Shown here: positions 60,931 to 64,000 of the stretch, piece after piece | Layout of the letters: every line of letters starts with the position of its first letter | Numbering within the stretch: position 1 is the first letter of the stretch | NCBI GenBank assembly: GCA_028277745.1 | Contig: JANQFR010000072.1 | Location: 1-64,000 of the forward strand | Length of the DNA stretch: 64,000 nucleotides | Direction: 5' to 3' | Origin: Phycisphaeraceae bacterium | Lineage (GTDB): Bacteria > Planctomycetota > Phycisphaerae > Phycisphaerales > Phycisphaeraceae | Program-made: the position numbers and the translations under genes | Notes under the pieces: model-generated | Told to the model about the DNA's origin: nothing | Databases searched by the model: none | Seen by the model: only the letters and a program-made list of their open reading frames with translations

Positions 60931-61992
60931 TCAGGCATCCCGCGCACAGCGGAAGCCGTTGTTGGTGGTGGAGGAGTCGGGCGTGTTGCCGGTGCGGGCG
61001 GCGGTGCGGTAGCGGTTGCAGTAGGAGACGTGGCAGAGGTAGCTGCCGCCTTTCTGCATCTTGTGCGTCCCGGTGGGCGGGCCGACGGGGTCGGCCCGGA
61101 CGACGGACGGGTCGTCGTGGGCGCGGGTGTGCCAGTCGGGGCTGAACCAGTCGGCGCACCACTCCCAGACGTTGCCGTTGGTGTTGTAGAGGCCGTAGGC
61201 GTTGGGCTTGAAGGCGTCGACGGGGCACGTGCCGGCGAAGCCGTCGTCGGCGGAGTCCTCGAGGGGGAACCTGCCCTGCCAGGTGTTGCACATGAACCGT
61301 CCCCGTGGGGTGAGCTGGTCGCCCCAGGGGAAGACGTTCTGCTCGCGCCCGCCGCGGGCGGCGAACTCCCACTCGGCCTCGGTCGGCAAGCGCTTGCCCG
61401 CCCACTTGGCGTACGCCATCGCGTCGTTCCACGACACGTGCACGGCCGGGTGCTGCATCCGGCCCTTGAGGTCGCTGCGTTGCCCGTAGGGCCGGTCCCA
61501 CTTGGCGCCTGGCACGGCCAGCCACCACTCGAGGCCCTGCACCGCCTGGGTCTTGCGCAGTTTCTCCACGAACTTGCGGGGCAGGTGCGTGTGAAAGACA
61601 AACGACCAGCCGAAGCTCTCCGCCTCGGTGACGTAGCCGGTCGCGTCGATGAACGCCGCGAACTGTTCGTTGGTGACGGCGCAGGCGTCGAGGTAGAACG
61701 GCTTGACCGTGACCTCGCGCACGGGCGCCTCGCCGTCTTCTTTCCAGATGTCATCGTTTTCGCTGCCCATCAGGAACGCGCTGCCGTCGAGCCGGACCAT
61801 GTGGTCGGTCGAGCCGGCGTCGGCGAAAGGGATGGGCTCGTGCAGGGGCAGGGCGCCCGGCAGCTGCGGGGGCGTGTCGGCGGGCGCGGGCCGGCCCTCG
61901 CGCGACGCGAGGGTGGCGCTGGGCGCCGCGGGCTTGCTGGGGGTGCAGCACGCCTTCCTGGCGGGGGTCGTCTGGGTTTGCGGCAGTTCCAT
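60931..61992 (-). CDS. Formylglycine-generating enzyme (sulfatase maturation)
   Basis: 353 residues. Oxidises the active-site Cys of sulfatases to formylglycine. Unlike the many catalytically dead relatives, it has both active-site cysteines in GGSYLCHVSYCNRYR (Cys320, Cys325). The rest of the family core is also present: MVRLDGSAFLMGSEND, YLDACAVTNEQFAAFIDATGY, HPAVHVSWNDAMAYAKWAGKRLPTEAEWEFAARGG, NTNGNVWEWCADWF, and NTPDSSTTNNGFRCARDA. The N-terminal ~55 residues are low complexity. No sulfatase is in this window. Confidence 0.95.
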   Translation of the reverse strand: MELPQTQTTPARKACCTPSKPAAPSATLASREGRPAPADTPPQLPGALPLHEPIPFADAGSTDHMVRLDGSAFLMGSENDDIWKEDGEAPVREVTVKPFYLDACAVTNEQFAAFIDATGYVTEAESFGWSFVFHTHLPRKFVEKLRKTQAVQGLEWWLAVPGAKWDRPYGQRSDLKGRMQHPAVHVSWNDAMAYAKWAGKRLPTEAEWEFAARGGREQNVFPWGDQLTPRGRFMCNTWQGRFPLEDSADDGFAGTCPVDAFKPNAYGLYNTNGNVWEWCADWFSPDWHTRAHDDPSVVRADPVGPPTGTHKMQKGGSYLCHVSYCNRYRTAARTGNTPDSSTTNNGFRCARDA

Positions 61993-62002
61993 CGCCTCTA
62001 TT

Positions 62003-62788
62003 CTACCCCCCGGCCCGATGCCGCCGTTCGCGCTCGGCGGGGTCCTGGTTATAGAAGCTCATGAGGACCTCATACAGCGCCTCATGGCCGCGGCGCATCT
62101 GGACGGGCTGATCGAAGAAATACTCGGTGGCGACCGCGAAAAACTCGGCCTCGTTCACCCCGCCGTAAGGGTCGAGGAATGTCTTTCGGCCGCGTTCGCT
62201 GCGCTGTCGCAGGTCGTTGAACTCAGCGGTGCAGACCGCGGCCCACTTGGCGTATTGCTCCTTGGTGTGTAGCGGGGGCGTGCCGTTGACCGTGCCGTCG
62301 AGCATATCGAGCTTGTGGGCGAACTCGTGATAGACCACGTTGTGCCCGTCGCGGGGGTGGGCCCCGCCGCGCTTCACCGCGTCCCACACGAGGATGACCG
62401 GCCCGCGGTACACCGCCTGGCCGAGGATCGGCATCGGTCCGCGTTGCACTTGTCCATCGTAGCCCATCGATGTGGGCAGGACGGTGCTGGGATAGACCAG
62501 GATGGCGCCCACGTTCCGGTACAGCACGTGGTCCAGCCCCAGCAGCAAGAGACACGCCTGCCCCGCGATGGTGACGCGCACCTCGTCATCGATCTCGAGC
62601 CCGCCGCAGCCCTCCCAGTCTTTTTCCTCGACGAAAACCTGGGTCAGGTTGCGGAGATGTTGCTGTTCGGCCCCGCTCAGGAAGGTGTAGTGAACCATGT
62701 TCCGCCGCAGATGGTTAACCCATGCCTCAGGGAAAGGCCGCTCCAGGATTTCCCGGCGTCGCCGCTCTTTTAGCCAGTTGATCAACAT
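62003..62788 (-). CDS. mtfA: MtfA-like zinc peptidase (M90)
   Basis: About 261 residues from ATG 62788; the frame is open further but would overlap the divergent phosphatase start. The zinc site is VVYHEFAHKLDMLDG (HExxH), and other family features are FLSGAEQQHLRNL, GGLEIDDEVRVTIAGQACLLLLGL, and NEAEFFAVATEYFFDQP (third ligand Glu). MtfA binds the glucose repressor Mlc in enterobacteria and has aminopeptidase activity. Its partner here is unknown. Confidence 0.92.
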   Translation of the reverse strand: MLINWLKERRRREILERPFPEAWVNHLRRNMVHYTFLSGAEQQHLRNLTQVFVEEKDWEGCGGLEIDDEVRVTIAGQACLLLLGLDHVLYRNVGAILVYPSTVLPTSMGYDGQVQRGPMPILGQAVYRGPVILVWDAVKRGGAHPRDGHNVVYHEFAHKLDMLDGTVNGTPPLHTKEQYAKWAAVCTAEFNDLRQRSERGRKTFLDPYGGVNEAEFFAVATEYFFDQPVQMRRGHEALYEVLMSFYNQDPAERERRHRAGG

Positions 62789-62891
62789 GTTGCTACGATG
62801 ATCGTTTCTGCGGATCGCCGCAACCCCGGGACGCAGCGGCGGGGGATCCGCATCACCGGCAGATTGTTCTCCGGTAGGATCGTCACGTCCT

Positions 62892-64000
62892 ATGTCTGAC
62901 ATGATTGCGAAGCTCGACCACGCCACACTTAGCGACGTCGGCCGTCGCCGTCTGGCCAATGAGGACGCGGCCCACCACGACGCGCGGCTGGGGCTCTACA
63001 TCGTCTGCGACGGCATTGGCGGCCAGCCCTCCGGCGAGGCCGCGTCGCAGATCATCGCCCATGCGATGCCTCATCAGCTTCGCCGCTACCTCCGCAGCGT
63101 CGAGACGATCAACGCCGACATCCTCCAGCAATTGCTCGTCCGTTCCGTCGCCGACCTCAGCCTGAATCTGCGCGAGCGGTCGCAGGGGCTGGCGTCGCTC
63201 GACGGCATGGGCGCCACGCTGATCGCCGCGCTGGTCGAGCGGGACGTGGCGTACCTCGTGCACGTCGGCGACAGCCGGGCGTACCTGCTCCGCGACGAAA
63301 CGCTTCGGCCGCTGACCGCGGACCACGTGCGCAGCTACCGCCGGGTCAAGGACATCGCCGAGCTGGACGACGAAGCCGCCGAGCAGCGGGAGCGCCGCCT
63401 GTTGATGCAGTTCATCGGCATGCCCAAGACGCCCCGACCCGCGATGGCCGCTGTCCCCCTCAAGCCCGGTGACCGGCTGCTGCTTTGCACCGACGGCCTG
63501 ACCGACCCGGTCGCCGAGGCCGACATCGCCCAACTGCTGAAGATGTTCGCCGACCCGTCCCGCGCCGCCAAGGCCCTGGTCGATGAAGCCAACGAGCAGG
63601 GCGGCCCCGACAACATCACGCTGACCGTCCTGGACTACCACGGGATGATGGAGAAGCCGCCGCCCCCCGCGCCGGCGGCCGAGCCGGCGCCGGCGCCCAA
63701 AGGCGTGGCCGCCGCGTTCCACACCGCCTTGCAGCGGCTGGACAAAGACCTCGCCTGGCTGCTCGCCGGCGCCAGGGAATGCCAGGAGTATTCGTCCGTC
63801 TCCGCCTTTGCCGCGGTCAAGCGCCGGCTCGGCCCCGAGCTTTACAGCAGCTTCCTCAAGCTCCATCCCTCGAAGAACCCGGCCCATGTCTTCCACCGCG
63901 CCTGCACCATGCGCGACACCGGCTGGCGGGCGACCTATGAAAAACACCTGGCCGAACTCGAAGGGCCTCTCGCGCTGGTCATCTCCGGGCGCGTCCGCCT
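62892..64000 (+). CDS. PP2C-type serine/threonine phosphatase (3' end outside window)
   Basis: At least 369 residues, open to the window end. A PPM/PP2C domain occupies residues about 5-250: SDVGRRRLANEDA, LYIVCDGIGGQPSGE (metal Asp), MGATLIAALVERDVAYLVHVGDSRAYLL, LLCTDGLTD and GGPDNITLTVLD. After a Pro/Ala-rich linker an unrecognised helical domain begins (AAFHTALQRLDKDLAWLLAG). Such proteins often work beside Hanks-type kinases or in envelope signalling. It is divergent from mtfA with about 100 bp between starts. Confidence 0.93.
   Translation, partial: MSDMIAKLDHATLSDVGRRRLANEDAAHHDARLGLYIVCDGIGGQPSGEAASQIIAHAMPHQLRRYLRSVETINADILQQLLVRSVADLSLNLRERSQGLASLDGMGATLIAALVERDVAYLVHVGDSRAYLLRDETLRPLTADHVRSYRRVKDIAELDDEAAEQRERRLLMQFIGMPKTPRPAMAAVPLKPGDRLLLCTDGLTDPVAEADIAQLLKMFADPSRAAKALVDEANEQGGPDNITLTVLDYHGMMEKPPPPAPAAEPAPAPKGVAAAFHTALQRLDKDLAWLLAGARECQEYSSVSAFAAVKRRLGPELYSSFLKLHPSKNPAHVFHRACTMRDTGWRATYEKHLAELEGPLALVISGRVR

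Overview
The window looks like a chromosomal segment of a high-GC planctomycete, most likely of the class Phycisphaerae. This is inferred from a PEP-CTERM exported protein, an H-X9-DG pseudopilin, two bactofilins, a formylglycine-generating enzyme, two DUF4838 proteins and a RuBisCO-like protein. No rRNA or taxonomic marker was tested. Positions 1-23.9 kb and 60.9-64 kb are dense, GC-rich core sequence. Positions 24-60.9 kb are accessory: mixed base composition, broken recombinases and insertion-sequence debris lie between intact gene blocks.

Core left part: a truncated MATE exporter, a decayed XylR-type regulator, folP, a FlgM-like anti-sigma factor beside a long inverted repeat, an exported coiled-coil protein, two bactofilins (one with a zinc ribbon), an alpha/beta hydrolase, an AT-rich orphan, a P1B-4 metal ATPase, a RuBisCO-like protein fused to a cupin, an anchored coiled-coil protein, atpD standing alone, two Gfo/Idh/MocA oxidoreductases (one fused to a glycosidase-like domain), an ACT-domain protein, a nucleotide-sugar epimerase, two sugar-isomerase-like TIM barrels, a ClC channel, a rhodanese, and tRNA-Ser(CGA).

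The most interesting part is 25.1-33.5 kb, an RNA-repair locus. rtcR (sigma-54 activator with a CARF-like sensor) is divergent from rsr (bacterial Ro60). Between them lie a sigma-54 promoter and two inverted repeats. Downstream of rsr, on the same strand, come five tandem Y-RNA-like units (28563-29266), an unknown Cys-rich protein, rtcB, a protein with a HEPN-type RX4H motif, and rtcA. Four of the five RNA units carry tRNA-like modules in circularly permuted order (T-arm, acceptor 3' strand, acceptor 5' strand, D-arm). The Y stem stands where the anticodon loop would be. Unit Y1 resembles a class II tRNA-Leu with a long variable arm. Outer stems covary between units. The layout suggests coupled RNA cleavage, sequestration and repair with a set of tRNA mimics.

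The right accessory part holds a small catabolic cluster (M81 protein and RidA divergent from IclR, RraA-like, SDR, D-threonine-aldolase-like enzyme; 36.7-42.0 kb) with a decayed M20 peptidase. Next is an AraC-controlled set (DegT aminotransferase, polysaccharide deacetylase, sugar isomerase; 43.4-47.4 kb). A LacI-associated glycan locus follows (GH63-like glycosidase, pseudopilin, PEP-CTERM protein, two DUF4838 proteins, sialidase-like protein; 47.9-59.4 kb). Direct copies of an IS remnant lie at 42.6 and 59.5 kb, flanking the AraC and LacI blocks. A mobile-element graveyard (IS630, serine and tyrosine recombinases) precedes the core genes FGE, MtfA and a PP2C phosphatase cut by the window end.
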